This document shows, piece by piece, positions 6,789-6,790 of a DNA stretch of 6,790 nt. The position numbers and the translations under genes were made by a program. This DNA comes from Candidatus Zixiibacteriota bacterium (GTDB lineage: Bacteria; Zixibacteria; MSB-5A5; JAABVY01): positions 1 to 6,790 of the forward strand of contig WJIM01000186.1 of assembly GCA_014730285.1 (NCBI GenBank), in the 5' to 3' direction. The notes under the pieces are model-generated. The model was not told where the DNA came from and did not search any database. It was given only the letters and a program-made list of their open reading frames with translations. Position 1 is the stretch's first letter. Every line of letters begins with the position of its first letter.

Positions 6789-6790
6789 AT

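Noticed and set aside
6661..6790. A small gene or gene fragment entering from the right edge
   Set aside because: The only open stretches are about 21 codons on the - strand from the edge and 7-codon ATG frames on the + strand, all without domain or start-site support.
1..6790. A new defence, mobile or CRISPR system
   Set aside because: There are no direct-repeat arrays, transposase or integrase, toxin-antitoxin pair or nuclease motif. All four genes fit a secreted-protein pair and a housekeeping pair.

Overview
The window holds four genes in two convergent pairs. Two genes on the + strand encode secreted proteins that end in dockerin-like repeats. Two genes on the - strand are housekeeping genes, hemW followed by rarA.

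Organism: both + strand proteins end in paired repeats of the type [C]GDxNxDxxVNVSDAVxxINYVFIGG. The large one also carries long N-terminal motifs (around GLYYPRG, GIWVGAMVNG, LWCDPDLG and PGDTQEVV) that I associate with secreted proteins of uncultured FCB-group bacteria, especially Candidatus Zixibacteria and relatives. This is recognition from memory, not a search. Base composition looks moderate throughout, and nothing in it suggests recent transfer. No phage, insertion sequence, CRISPR array, tRNA or rRNA gene is visible.

Layout: 1-32 is a short leader with a strong ribosome binding site. 33-2984 (+) is a 983-residue exported multidomain protein with a C-terminal dockerin-like domain, followed by a perfect-stem intrinsic terminator at 3005-3033. 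3034-3162 is an AT-rich gap with one candidate Bacteroidetes-like promoter. 3163-3996 (+) is a 277-residue exported protein with a CxxCH haem-binding motif, a Reeler/choice-of-anchor-V-like domain and two dockerin-like repeats. The two pairs meet tail to tail across 38 bases (3997-4034) with no recognisable terminator. 5381-4035 (-) is rarA and 6576-5443 (-) is hemW, separated by 61 bases, so they are probably co-transcribed as hemW-rarA. 6577-6790 is AT-rich and non-coding as far as I can see, with a small nested palindrome at the right edge.

How they fit together: the two + strand proteins share an export signal and a C-terminal dockerin-like module, so they may attach to the same surface or extracellular partner. 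No cohesin is encoded in this window to confirm that. hemW (haem chaperone-like radical SAM protein) and rarA (AAA+ ATPase of replication-fork maintenance) are ordinary core genes whose adjacency probably reflects shared transcription and not a shared pathway. I see no convincing new defence or mobile system here. The most unusual item is the CxxCH + Reeler-like + dockerin protein.
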